60,053 bases of DNA from Undibacterium sp. (GTDB lineage: Bacteria; Pseudomonadota; Gammaproteobacteria; Burkholderiales; Burkholderiaceae_D): the NCBI GenBank assembly GCA_025352365.1, contig JANXTO010000085.1, positions 1 to 60,053 of the forward strand, in the 5' to 3' direction. Position 1 is the stretch's first letter. Every line of letters starts with the position of its first letter. Both the position numbers and the translations under genes were made by a program. Under the pieces are notes generated by a model, which saw only the letters and a program-made list of their open reading frames with translations, did no database searches and was not told the origin of the DNA. Of the stretch, positions 48,820-57,998 are shown one piece after another.

Positions 48820-50472
48820 TCAAATTTTCGCCAACTCAATCTGATTCCGCCCACCCTGCTTAGCCCGATACAATGCCGCATCAGCCACATCAAATAACTC
48901 ATCAGCATCCGTGGTTAATTCCAAATCAGCCACACCCGCTGAGAACGTAACCGCGAAATCGCCCTGCTCTGCATGCTGGTCAATTTTGCCAAAAGCAATC
49001 CTGATCTGATCCAATACTCTCCGGGCGACGACCGCGCTAGTACCCGGGAAAATGATGACAAACTCCTCACCACCATAACGCCCGACAATGTCGCTACGGC
49101 GCAAACGCTGCCGCAGAAGGCGAGACAAAGTGCGTAATACCTGATCGCCAACCGGATGGCCATAGGTGTCGTTGACGTGTTTAAAATTATCCAGATCGAT
49201 CATCGCCAAAGCCAGTGGTGCGCGGTTGCGGCTGGCGATAGATATCTCTGCGCCCAGTTCTTCTTTGATGGCAGTATGGTTGTACAAACCCGTCAAGCCG
49301 TCACGCATAATCAATGCGCGTAACAGGCGATACCGCTCTGCCCGGCTGGATAACGCGGAGACTAAAAATTCTGGGGTAATCGGTTTAGTGAGGAAATCAT
49401 CGGCGCCTGCCTGTACCGCATCTAATTGTTTACCCATGTCGTTTTCGCTGGACAGAAAAACGATAGGAATATCCAGATAAGAATTATCTTGCCGTATCAT
49501 TTTGGATAATTCCACACCGCTGCAAAGTGGCATGTATACATCCAGCAATAATAGCTCTGGCCTGAAATCTGTCATTACGCCCAAAATCTGGCTAGGGTCG
49601 TTAAGCAAGCGCACGCTCATCCCGGCATTGCGCAAAACTGCACTGTAATACTCGGCAGTGACGACATCATCATCAATAATCAGTACGCGGTAGCCTTTGG
49701 GCTCTTCGCGTCCGACTAAAGCATCGATTCTTTCGCTCAGGGCGACGATATCGACGGGCTTGGTGAAGTAGCCATCGCCACCGGCACGCACGGCTTGCAG
49801 GCGGTTTTCAAAACTACTGGATTGAGATACAAAGATGGTAGGAATACTTAAACGGCCAAGACGTTTGATGCGGGCGATCTCTTCTGCGCCAGCGGTTTTT
49901 CCGTCTTCTGAGCCAAGTTCGATGACCACGATGTCGGGTCGTCTAGTGGCGATGGATACCGCCAGCGATTTTAGCTGGTCTATGAGTACCACCTCGTAAC
50001 CAAATTGCTCTAACTGAACCAAGATGGATTGGGTAATCTCATTGTCGTCATCGACCAGATAAATCAGACGAGAGGCATCTTTGTCGCTGTTTTTTTCCAG
50101 ATAATCAACGGCTTGTACCGTAGCGCCTTTGCTTTTGGCGTTGAGCAAAGCCGTGACAAAATATTCTCTTAGCTCAGCGGCATAGAGGTCTAAATCTGCC
50201 AATGACCAGACACCCTCTGAAAATAAGGGTTTAAGACGTATTTCAAATTCGCGTGCCTGCAACCCCATTTCCGCAAAGCCGAATGTGCCAGCAGATCCTG
50301 CCATAGTGTGTAACAGCCGATGCAATATGGTCAGTGCCTCTTTATCATCGGGCATCGCTAAAAAATGGGCAAGTGCCTCCTCCATCTCTTGCATCTTCAA
50401 AGGCAATTTTTCTAAAAACAGATTTTCTAGTGCTCGCAGTTTTTCCTGGAGACTGTCATTTTTTTCTGTCAT
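48820..50472 (-). CDS. HPt-REC-REC-GGDEF diguanylate cyclase
   Basis: HPt LLHTMAGSAGTFGFAEMG; receivers VYLVDDDNEIT-type and RVLIIDDDVVTAEYYSAVLRNAGM...LLLLDVYMP; GGDEF IVGRYGGEEFVIIFPGT with RRSD five residues upstream (RxxD I-site position). Confidence 0.92.
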   Translation of the reverse strand: MTEKNDSLQEKLRALENLFLEKLPLKMQEMEEALAHFLAMPDDKEALTILHRLLHTMAGSAGTFGFAEMGLQAREFEIRLKPLFSEGVWSLADLDLYAAELREYFVTALLNAKSKGATVQAVDYLEKNSDKDASRLIYLVDDDNEITQSILVQLEQFGYEVVLIDQLKSLAVSIATRRPDIVVIELGSEDGKTAGAEEIARIKRLGRLSIPTIFVSQSSSFENRLQAVRAGGDGYFTKPVDIVALSERIDALVGREEPKGYRVLIIDDDVVTAEYYSAVLRNAGMSVRLLNDPSQILGVMTDFRPELLLLDVYMPLCSGVELSKMIRQDNSYLDIPIVFLSSENDMGKQLDAVQAGADDFLTKPITPEFLVSALSSRAERYRLLRALIMRDGLTGLYNHTAIKEELGAEISIASRNRAPLALAMIDLDNFKHVNDTYGHPVGDQVLRTLSRLLRQRLRRSDIVGRYGGEEFVIIFPGTSAVVARRVLDQIRIAFGKIDQHAEQGDFAVTFSAGVADLELTTDADELFDVADAALYRAKQGGRNQIELAKI

Positions 50473-50883
50473 TTAATTTCCTTTGCTCCCACTATTTGAG
50501 CTATTCCACAGAGCGCGCACTTGCTCCGATAATTCCATAGGATCGAAAGGTTTGGCAATGACGCCGATAGCGCCTAAAGATTTATAGTAATCAAGCTCAA
50601 CCGATTGCACTTTGGCCGTCATAAAAATAACCGGTGTCTGGGAGGTAGAAGCAAGCTTGCGTAATTCGGCCAATGTGGTTGGCCCATCCATACTTGGCAT
50701 CATCACATCGAGTAAGAGCAAGTCTGGCTCGGCACCCGTCTCTATCGCCTGCAACGCTGCGCTGCCGGAGCTGCACGTAATCAGGCTAAAGCCACCGACA
50801 ACTTCCAGCGCGATTTGGGCTACTGTTTGGATGTCCTGGTCGTCCTCGACGTACAGTATTTTATTCAGAGGTTTTTCACTCAT
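50473..50883 (-). CDS. Single-domain response regulator
   Basis: NKILYVEDDQDIQTVAQIALEVVGGFSLITCSSGSAALQAIETGAEPDLLLLDVMMPSMDGPTTLAELR...VIFMTAKV...GVIAKPFDP. Confidence 0.92.
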   Translation of the reverse strand: MSEKPLNKILYVEDDQDIQTVAQIALEVVGGFSLITCSSGSAALQAIETGAEPDLLLLDVMMPSMDGPTTLAELRKLASTSQTPVIFMTAKVQSVELDYYKSLGAIGVIAKPFDPMELSEQVRALWNSSNSGSKGN

Positions 50884-51078
50884 CGCAATTCCTTTTGCTT
50901 TTTATAGCGAAAAAATCGTTACCACTATGAAATTAAAGTCCTGACTAAAAATCCTACTGCGTATGTCGCTTTTCATCCATAGCGGCGCAAGGCTAAAAAT
51001 AGCAATTCCATTTAATCCAAGCTTACCAGAAGTATTATAAAAATTGCTCAAGAGTTGCGTTGCCGAAACGCCTGAATG

Positions 51079-51138
51079 TAACTCAAGGCAACTTAATACA
51101 ACTTATTGCAACTGAATACGACTGGATGGAGCTGGTTA
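51079..51138. repeat. Degenerate 10-bp tandem repeat, about 6 units
   Basis: TAACTCAAGG CAACTTAATA CAACTTATTG CAACTGAATA CGACTGGATG GAGCTGGTTA. Confidence 0.65.
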
Positions 51139-51162
51139 AGCCTAAGTAAGGCTAGGCACAAT

Positions 51163-53715
51163 TTATTGAATAACAGGTAATTCAAAGAAAAACTCAGTTG
51201 GCTCATTCGGCTTGCTATAAAAATCAATCCGTCCCTGATGAGCTTCGATGATTGTTTTACAAATACTTAAGCCCAAACCTGTACCGCCTTTTTGCCTGGT
51301 ATTTGAAGAATCTGCTTGGGCAAACTTTTCAAAAATATGTCCCTTAAATGCCTCTGGTACGCCTTTGCCGTTATCTATTACCGACAACCTCAGGCTCGCT
51401 GGATTCGCTGGGATGGTTGGGTTGACAGAATCCGCCAATAACGCCTGCAAGCGTATCGTTACGACGCCACCTTTAGGAGAGAATTTACAGGCATTAGATA
51501 ACAAATTGATCATCACTTGCAATAGTCTGTCGGCATCAACCAGCACTGTCATGGGCGTCTGCTCAGACTGCAACTCTAGCTTTACCTGATACAACTCGGC
51601 ATATGCCTGGGTTGCTGCAATGGCGTTGGCGACCAGTTCTTGCATGACATGCGGGCGCAGATCAAATGTCATATTCCCAGATTCCATTTTAGCAATGTCG
51701 AGAATATCGTTGATCAGCCTTACCAATCGCTCGCAATTATTTTTAGCAATCTCAAACAAGTCATGCGCGCGGGGCGATATTTCCATCAATTTGCCAGAAG
51801 ACAGCAAGCCAAGCGACCCACGAATAGAAGTCAGCGGTGTCCGCAACTCATGCGATACGGTAGAAATGAATTCGTTCTTCATTTTATCCATCCGTTTTTG
51901 CTCAGACAGATCGTAGGCAATCCCTAAAAAACCAACGATCGTATCTTGTTTATTTTGATGCTTATTTTGATGCTCACTTAGGCTCAGGTTTTGGTATGAG
52001 TTGACGTTTGAGGTAATGTTTGAGTTGATGTTTGGGTTGATGTTGGCGTCACTATTTTGGTCGCCAAAAAGCGCTGCAAGCGATAACATGACTGGCAAAC
52101 GAGATCCATCTTTGCGGATATACGTCCACTCCTGGTGGTCGTAACCACCTTGTCTGACCTTCGCTGCAAATGCCTCAAAGCCTGGGGCGATGGTTTGATT
52201 TAATTCCAGGCTAGACTGTGCCGCTTTGGCGATGATCTCATTCATGTCATGGAAGATTGCCGGACTATGAATACCAACCACCTCGTCTGCAGAATAGCCT
52301 AATATTTTCTCTGCACCGGCACTAAACATCTGAATAGTGCCTTCGGTGTCGGTGGCAATAATCGAGAAGTTAGCCACATCCAAAATCGCATTATGCAAGG
52401 CACTGGCATTGCTTAAACGCAGATTCAGTGACTCTAATAAGCGTTGATTTTCTATTAATGCTTGCTCATTGCGCCGGGCTTGAGTGATGTCGGACGCGAC
52501 TATGCACAAGCCATATATTTTGCCGTCACGATCAAGCAAAGGTGAGCGTACTGAATGGAAATGGACATCTCCGTCGGATGAAGGAAAAATACTATCTATC
52601 GCCAGCGACTCTGCACTCTGGAACACCAACAAATCCTCTTCCCGCGCTTTTTTGGCGAACTCAGAAGGGTAAATATCTTCCATCGTTTTTCCCAAAATAT
52701 CGATGCCAGACATTTTGATCAGCTCTTCATATTTCCGGTTCACAAACAGGTAACGACTGTTTAGATCACGTACCGCAATCAGAGAACTGGTGCTATTCAT
52801 CACTGACAGTAAAAGGTCTTCACCTACCCGCATTTTTTGCTCGGACGCCAGACGTTGACTGATATCAATGCCAATCACGCAGACTCCATAAATCTCGCCG
52901 CTGCTGCGGTACAAAGGGGTGCGGATTATCTGATAAATATGCTCGCCATCTTCTTGTACAACGACGGATTGCGACTCCAGAACGCTACCCGATTCGATCA
53001 CTTTACGATCTGCGTTGTGGCTAATCTTGGCCGCATCAGTCGGGAATAAGTCAAACACAGTCTTGCCGATTAAATCTTTGCCTAAACGTTGATGAACCAG
53101 TTCATACTCTTTATTGACGAATAAATAGCGCCCATGATTATCACGCACCGACAAGGTAGAACTCATGCTATCCATCACCGACTGCAATAAGCTGAACTCA
53201 TGATCTTGTTGTCGTTTTAGCTGGGCTAGATCCAGCGCGTTCATCTCCGACTCGACCATCGCGGCTAAGTCTTTCAGCATCCGTTGGTCGCTTGCACCGA
53301 ATTGACGTGCCTGGCGATCAATCACACAGAGTGTCCCAATCTTATGCCCACCCGGCCCTTTAATTGGCATGCCGGCATAAAAACGGATATCCGGCTCGCC
53401 AGTGACTAAAGGATTATCGGCAAAGCGCGGATCTAGCAAGGTGTTTTCGACCACAAAAACTGATTCTTGCAAAATGGCATGTCCGCAAAAAGAAATCTTG
53501 CGCGGGGTCTCGGTCTCGGCCAGTCCTTGCGACGACTTAAACCATTGCCGCTGATAATCGACCAGAGAAATCAGCACAATCGGCGCATCGAAATGACACT
53601 GAGTTATTCGGGTAATACGATCAAACCGCTCTTCTGCAGGCGTGTCTAATACTTCTAACGAGTGTAGATCCGCAAGGCGCTGCTCTTCATCCGCTGCTAG
53701 CGTAGCTTCTAACAT
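51163..53715 (-). CDS. GAF and multi-PAS sensor histidine kinase
   Basis: GAF RITRITQCHFDAPIVLISLVDYQRQWFKSSQGL; three PAS units; NEFISTVSHELRTPLTSIRGSLGLLSSG; QKGGTGLGLSICKTIIEAHQGRIDFYS. Confidence 0.93.
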   Translation of the reverse strand: MLEATLAADEEQRLADLHSLEVLDTPAEERFDRITRITQCHFDAPIVLISLVDYQRQWFKSSQGLAETETPRKISFCGHAILQESVFVVENTLLDPRFADNPLVTGEPDIRFYAGMPIKGPGGHKIGTLCVIDRQARQFGASDQRMLKDLAAMVESEMNALDLAQLKRQQDHEFSLLQSVMDSMSSTLSVRDNHGRYLFVNKEYELVHQRLGKDLIGKTVFDLFPTDAAKISHNADRKVIESGSVLESQSVVVQEDGEHIYQIIRTPLYRSSGEIYGVCVIGIDISQRLASEQKMRVGEDLLLSVMNSTSSLIAVRDLNSRYLFVNRKYEELIKMSGIDILGKTMEDIYPSEFAKKAREEDLLVFQSAESLAIDSIFPSSDGDVHFHSVRSPLLDRDGKIYGLCIVASDITQARRNEQALIENQRLLESLNLRLSNASALHNAILDVANFSIIATDTEGTIQMFSAGAEKILGYSADEVVGIHSPAIFHDMNEIIAKAAQSSLELNQTIAPGFEAFAAKVRQGGYDHQEWTYIRKDGSRLPVMLSLAALFGDQNSDANINPNINSNITSNVNSYQNLSLSEHQNKHQNKQDTIVGFLGIAYDLSEQKRMDKMKNEFISTVSHELRTPLTSIRGSLGLLSSGKLMEISPRAHDLFEIAKNNCERLVRLINDILDIAKMESGNMTFDLRPHVMQELVANAIAATQAYAELYQVKLELQSEQTPMTVLVDADRLLQVMINLLSNACKFSPKGGVVTIRLQALLADSVNPTIPANPASLRLSVIDNGKGVPEAFKGHIFEKFAQADSSNTRQKGGTGLGLSICKTIIEAHQGRIDFYSKPNEPTEFFFELPVIQ
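51950..52044 (-). repeat. In-frame 12-bp minisatellites in the kinase linker: NINP/NINS/NITS/NVNS and HQNK/HQNK
   Basis: + strand: TGAGTTGACGTT TGAGGTAATGTT TGAGTTGATGTT TGGGTTGATGTT (51997-52044) and TTATTTTGATGC x2 (51950-51973). Confidence 0.85.
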
Positions 53716-53818
53716 AGTGCTCCGTTCTGATTAAAGATCCAGCACTGCGCGTGTTTACAATGGGTTTGGTGCGATCAGGGCATTACGATTAACAATCAGC
53801 TATTAACATTAAATTCAT

Positions 53819-53897
53819 ATACTCCCCCTGATTTTTAATAAAATCGCCTTATTGAGCAGGAATTATATGGACAATAAAATATACCCACTGGGAGTAT
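53819..53897 (-). repeat. Dispersed intergenic element, copy F (architecture 1)
   Basis: Reverse complement: ATACTCCCAGTGGGTATATTTTATTGTCCATATAATTCCTGCTCAATAAGGCGATTTTATTAAAAATCAGGGGGAGTAT. Confidence 0.78.
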
Positions 53898-54013
53898 AAA
53901 TTATTATATTGGCGACCACATAAACTATTTGCCGTACAAAAGCCGTACTGTTTAAACGCCGTATTCAGTTCAGCCTCTTACTCTCACCTATCCGCAATAA
54001 GAAGAAGGTACTG

Positions 54014-57000
54014 CTATTTAACAGAAAAATCTACCCGATTTGGCAGACCTTTGTCTTTAATCCCATCCGCAGTCAATTTTGGCGCAATCAAAAACAGGCG
54101 CTCTTTGGCAATACCGCCTGTTTGCTCCAGATAATCCCGTACCACATCGGCTCTGCGTTGGGCTAACTGATGCAGATTTTCAGGTGTGACCAGCGTGTTA
54201 GCAAGGATCAAACGTTCGGCCTCTTCTGGTGGCAAAGTTTTGGCAATGCCGATCACATTACGCGGCTTGCTAAATTTTTCAGCTTTATAAACGTCTTCGA
54301 TATAAGTTTTTTTATCACCTTCATCCAAACTGATTTGATCCAGACTCAATTGAGGATTTTTCTTTTGCAAGCTAGCGAGTTTTGCTTGCTTGATTTTTTT
54401 CTCCAGACTGGCGCGGCGCAAGCCCTCTGTATCGGTTTGCGTATCGGCTCTACCAAGAATATCCATACGCAAACTGGTGCGGTTGCTGAGCGCTTTGGCT
54501 AGGTTGTCCAACTTAGCGCTGGTGTCCGGCGTCAAGATCGCCAGCCCCGGCGTAAACTCGGCATAGGATAATTCCTCTCCGCCACCAAACGCCTGCCCCA
54601 ACAAGGCAAACGGAGATGTCACTGCCTTGGTAATTAAGTTGACGAAGACTTTCCAAATAATCCCGCCGACTGAAAATTGCGGATCAGATAAAGAGCCGGA
54701 GATTGGTAAATTGATCGCAATTTTTCCATCGTTATCACGCAATAAAGCCAGTGCCAATTGTACCGGCAAGCGCGTGGCATTGGGACTATCAATTCTTTCG
54801 CCAAAAGTGAGCTGATCTAAACGCACGTCGTTTTGCGCTTGCAATTGCTGATTCTCTACCCGATACGACACCTGCACCGACAACTTGCCTTTATCAATTG
54901 CATAACCTGCATATTTTGCAGCATAGGGTGTCAGGCGCGTCAGCTCCATCCCGTTGGCGCTACCTTTAATATCCAAAAAAATCGGTGAGGATAAAGGATT
55001 GAGCGTGCCAGAAATCACTAACGGTGCATCATTATCAATCTTGCCGTTCAACTCAATTGTGGCGGGCTGCGTGCTGTCAGACGCAATCGCACCTATCGTG
55101 CCACTAACGCCAGTTAAATTAGCGCTGTAATTGGGACGGACAAAATTATCTGTGAAGTTGACATTGCCACCGCGCAGGACGGTTTGACTAATCCGGATCA
55201 CTAGCGGATTAGTTTGCTTGACTGGCGGTGCTAGCGGTGTAGAAACGACGACTGGCGTGGTCGCGGAGACTGACGCGGCAGGTACGATAGATACGGTAGC
55301 GGAGGTGGCGGCAGCGTCAGCAGAGTTGACTGAATTTGCCGTGTCAGTTGAATTGACATCGACTTTCTTGATTTCGACAATCTTATTCGCATCCGTTGTG
55401 CCGTCAGCAGATTTGTTGACGGTAATATTTTGCAGATTCAGTTTGCCTTTATCAGACAAAACTGCCCTGGCATAAAAATTCGTTAAGCTCAATTTCCTCA
55501 ACAATATCGTAGGTTTATTACCACCTAATTTTGCGTTAATACCGTCCAGATCGATTGATTTCCATTCTAAAAAATCGTCGCTGGCACCACTTTCCAGCAT
55601 ATGGAAATCACTGAGTTTTAAATTACCCTCATAACTTATTTTTGGTGCTTGTCCTTTGTCACTCAGGATCACTAGCTTGCCTTTAGCGCTGGCGTCACCA
55701 CGACTTAAAGTGACATTTAACTGGCGCGCAAAGTAAGGGTATAGCGCAGCAACTGGCAAGGTCTGGGCATCAATTAATGCCGTAATATTTTTTAAGCCAG
55801 CACTGGTATCAGCACTCAGACTTAATTTACCTTTGCGGTTAATCATCGTTTTTAATTTAAAGCTCGCCGTCTGGGCGGCGTTGTCCACGACTGAACCGTC
55901 CAATAGATTACTGCTGAGATTACTAGCGACCAGACTGATGCCATCCAGCGTCACGTTCACACTAGGATAAAGCGATTGATCATCAAAGCGCACACTACTA
56001 TCGTTGACAGAAAAATTGTGCAGATTGACACGCCATGCATTCGATTCTGGAACGGTGGCGGGATTGCTGGCACTAGCGTTGTTAAACTTGGCAGCACCAG
56101 CCAACTTTACTGCCTCTACATTGACACTAACTTTATCTTGAGTAGCTTGATTTTTTGCACTCTGCTCACTTTGTCCATTCCGCGCTATCAAAAATTTTTG
56201 CAGATTTAATGTTGCGGTCTGATCTTTTTGGACATCGGCTTTCAGACCTGTCATTTCTAAACTACTCGCGTTAACTACCTTGGTCGCAGTATCAAGTTCT
56301 AGCTTACTCAGTGCTAAAGATTTGATTGCGATACCGCCCTCGGTTTTCGCTTTTGACTGGATGGAAAAATCTGCTAATTGCAAATTTAAATCTGCTATTT
56401 TTACTTGCCCGTCCTGGCTATGGATATGCGACTGTACCGCTAATTTACCTGTCAGCGTGGCAGCCAATACAGGATTAAACAATGGCTGATAAGTAGCCAA
56501 TGACAAATCACTCAGACTCACATTGCCATCCACGATCCCGCTGGCGATGCTGAATTGCCCTTCAAATTTACTTTGTGCATTTTGCTCGGTAGCGATACTG
56601 ATTAAAACGCTGGCTGGCTTGGCCGCAACATCGGTACTCAATTGTTTAATATCGAGGGCGATATCTTTTAAATTGATTGGTGTAACTGGTGACGAATGCA
56701 AGGCGTCACTAAAATGGATTTGCCCTTTGCTGAGCACAATAGAATTTAAGGCAATGATTGCTTTACTCTTGGAATCTGATGTGACCGCGGTAATCGTATT
56801 AGCACTGTTAGCGGAGTTAACGGCATTAACAATTGGAGCAGAATTTTTTATCGGATCACTTGCCAGCATAGACTTTGCCTGATCCGCAGCGGGGGTTGGA
56901 GTAAGAGCGCTACTACTCAGTTTGGCCCAGTTAAGCTGACCTTTTTTGTCTAGATCCAGCCAAACTTCTGGTGCCTCTATGCTTAACTGATCTAAGCTCG

Positions 57001-57964
57001 CTGCACCGCTAATCAGATTAATTTGTTTGATCTGCGCCGTAATCACCTCGGTCATCAACAACGGGGTATCGGCATTATCTCTGAGGTCTATTTTACGTAA
57101 TTGCAGCTGACCAGATAACAGCAACTCTGCTTGGTTTTTCTTACGGCTAAAAGTCAGATCCAGCTTGGTAGATAATTGCGCGCTTTGTATTTTTAATGGC
57201 AAAGGGACTGGAATATAAGCAACATAGGCAGGTACATTCAGGCGATCAATATCAATCGCTAAAGTCGTGTCCAAGCTATCCATAAACGGCTTACTACGCG
57301 CCTTTAAATCGAATGGTGTACCATTGATTTTGGCGGACAACATCGGCTGTACGAAGCTATTTACTTCTTTTGGGAAGTTGGATAAAAACGGTACTGCAAT
57401 TTGCAGCTCGTCTATTTTTATGTGCTTCCCCAGTACTTTATCGTCAAAAACAATACTGCCATTTTGCAATTGCAAGTTCGCCAGCGAAAAACGAAAAGGC
57501 GCATCGCTTTTGGGTTGCGCCGCCAGTTTATCGAGGATGTCAGAAAAATTATAGCGACCATAACCATCCGCGCTGGTGCGTACTACATGGACTTGCGGTG
57601 CGGTTAGTCTGACCTCATCGATTACCAAAGCCCGATGCCAGGCAGAACTCAATGAGAGATTAAGTACCAGAGTTTTTAAAGACAGGGCCGGGCTGCGCTG
57701 ATCTGGCTCGTACAAGCTGATATCGTTAGCCGTGAGCGCGAGAGTAAAGGGGGAGAAACGAATCTCGCCAATCGCTAGCTTGCGACCTAACTGCTGCTGA
57801 ACTTGCTCGATCGCGACTCGCTTTGCATAAACCGGTAGCAGCAGCCAACTCAACAAGATGATCAGTGCTAGCAAGCCCACCAGACTGATGATGATTTTAC
57901 CGATACGCCCTTGCCAAGTTTTTTTGAGATGCGCCTGCAATGTCACTTTGGCTGATAAGGTCAC
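54014..57964 (-). CDS. DUF748/AsmA-like large membrane-anchored protein with OmpA-like C-terminal segment
   Basis: N-terminal TM; VYAKRVAIEQVQQQLGRKLAIGEIRFSPFTLALTANDISLYEPD; C-terminal LAILTPDTSAKLDNLAKALSNRTSLRMDILGRADTQTDTEGLRRASLEKKI. Confidence 0.88.
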   Translation of the reverse strand: MTLSAKVTLQAHLKKTWQGRIGKIIISLVGLLALIILLSWLLLPVYAKRVAIEQVQQQLGRKLAIGEIRFSPFTLALTANDISLYEPDQRSPALSLKTLVLNLSLSSAWHRALVIDEVRLTAPQVHVVRTSADGYGRYNFSDILDKLAAQPKSDAPFRFSLANLQLQNGSIVFDDKVLGKHIKIDELQIAVPFLSNFPKEVNSFVQPMLSAKINGTPFDLKARSKPFMDSLDTTLAIDIDRLNVPAYVAYIPVPLPLKIQSAQLSTKLDLTFSRKKNQAELLLSGQLQLRKIDLRDNADTPLLMTEVITAQIKQINLISGAASLDQLSIEAPEVWLDLDKKGQLNWAKLSSSALTPTPAADQAKSMLASDPIKNSAPIVNAVNSANSANTITAVTSDSKSKAIIALNSIVLSKGQIHFSDALHSSPVTPINLKDIALDIKQLSTDVAAKPASVLISIATEQNAQSKFEGQFSIASGIVDGNVSLSDLSLATYQPLFNPVLAATLTGKLAVQSHIHSQDGQVKIADLNLQLADFSIQSKAKTEGGIAIKSLALSKLELDTATKVVNASSLEMTGLKADVQKDQTATLNLQKFLIARNGQSEQSAKNQATQDKVSVNVEAVKLAGAAKFNNASASNPATVPESNAWRVNLHNFSVNDSSVRFDDQSLYPSVNVTLDGISLVASNLSSNLLDGSVVDNAAQTASFKLKTMINRKGKLSLSADTSAGLKNITALIDAQTLPVAALYPYFARQLNVTLSRGDASAKGKLVILSDKGQAPKISYEGNLKLSDFHMLESGASDDFLEWKSIDLDGINAKLGGNKPTILLRKLSLTNFYARAVLSDKGKLNLQNITVNKSADGTTDANKIVEIKKVDVNSTDTANSVNSADAAATSATVSIVPAASVSATTPVVVSTPLAPPVKQTNPLVIRISQTVLRGGNVNFTDNFVRPNYSANLTGVSGTIGAIASDSTQPATIELNGKIDNDAPLVISGTLNPLSSPIFLDIKGSANGMELTRLTPYAAKYAGYAIDKGKLSVQVSYRVENQQLQAQNDVRLDQLTFGERIDSPNATRLPVQLALALLRDNDGKIAINLPISGSLSDPQFSVGGIIWKVFVNLITKAVTSPFALLGQAFGGGEELSYAEFTPGLAILTPDTSAKLDNLAKALSNRTSLRMDILGRADTQTDTEGLRRASLEKKIKQAKLASLQKKNPQLSLDQISLDEGDKKTYIEDVYKAEKFSKPRNVIGIAKTLPPEEAERLILANTLVTPENLHQLAQRRADVVRDYLEQTGGIAKERLFLIAPKLTADGIKDKGLPNRVDFSVK

Positions 57965-57998
57965 GGTCGTTCCTTTAAATTGAATCTAATGCCATAGT

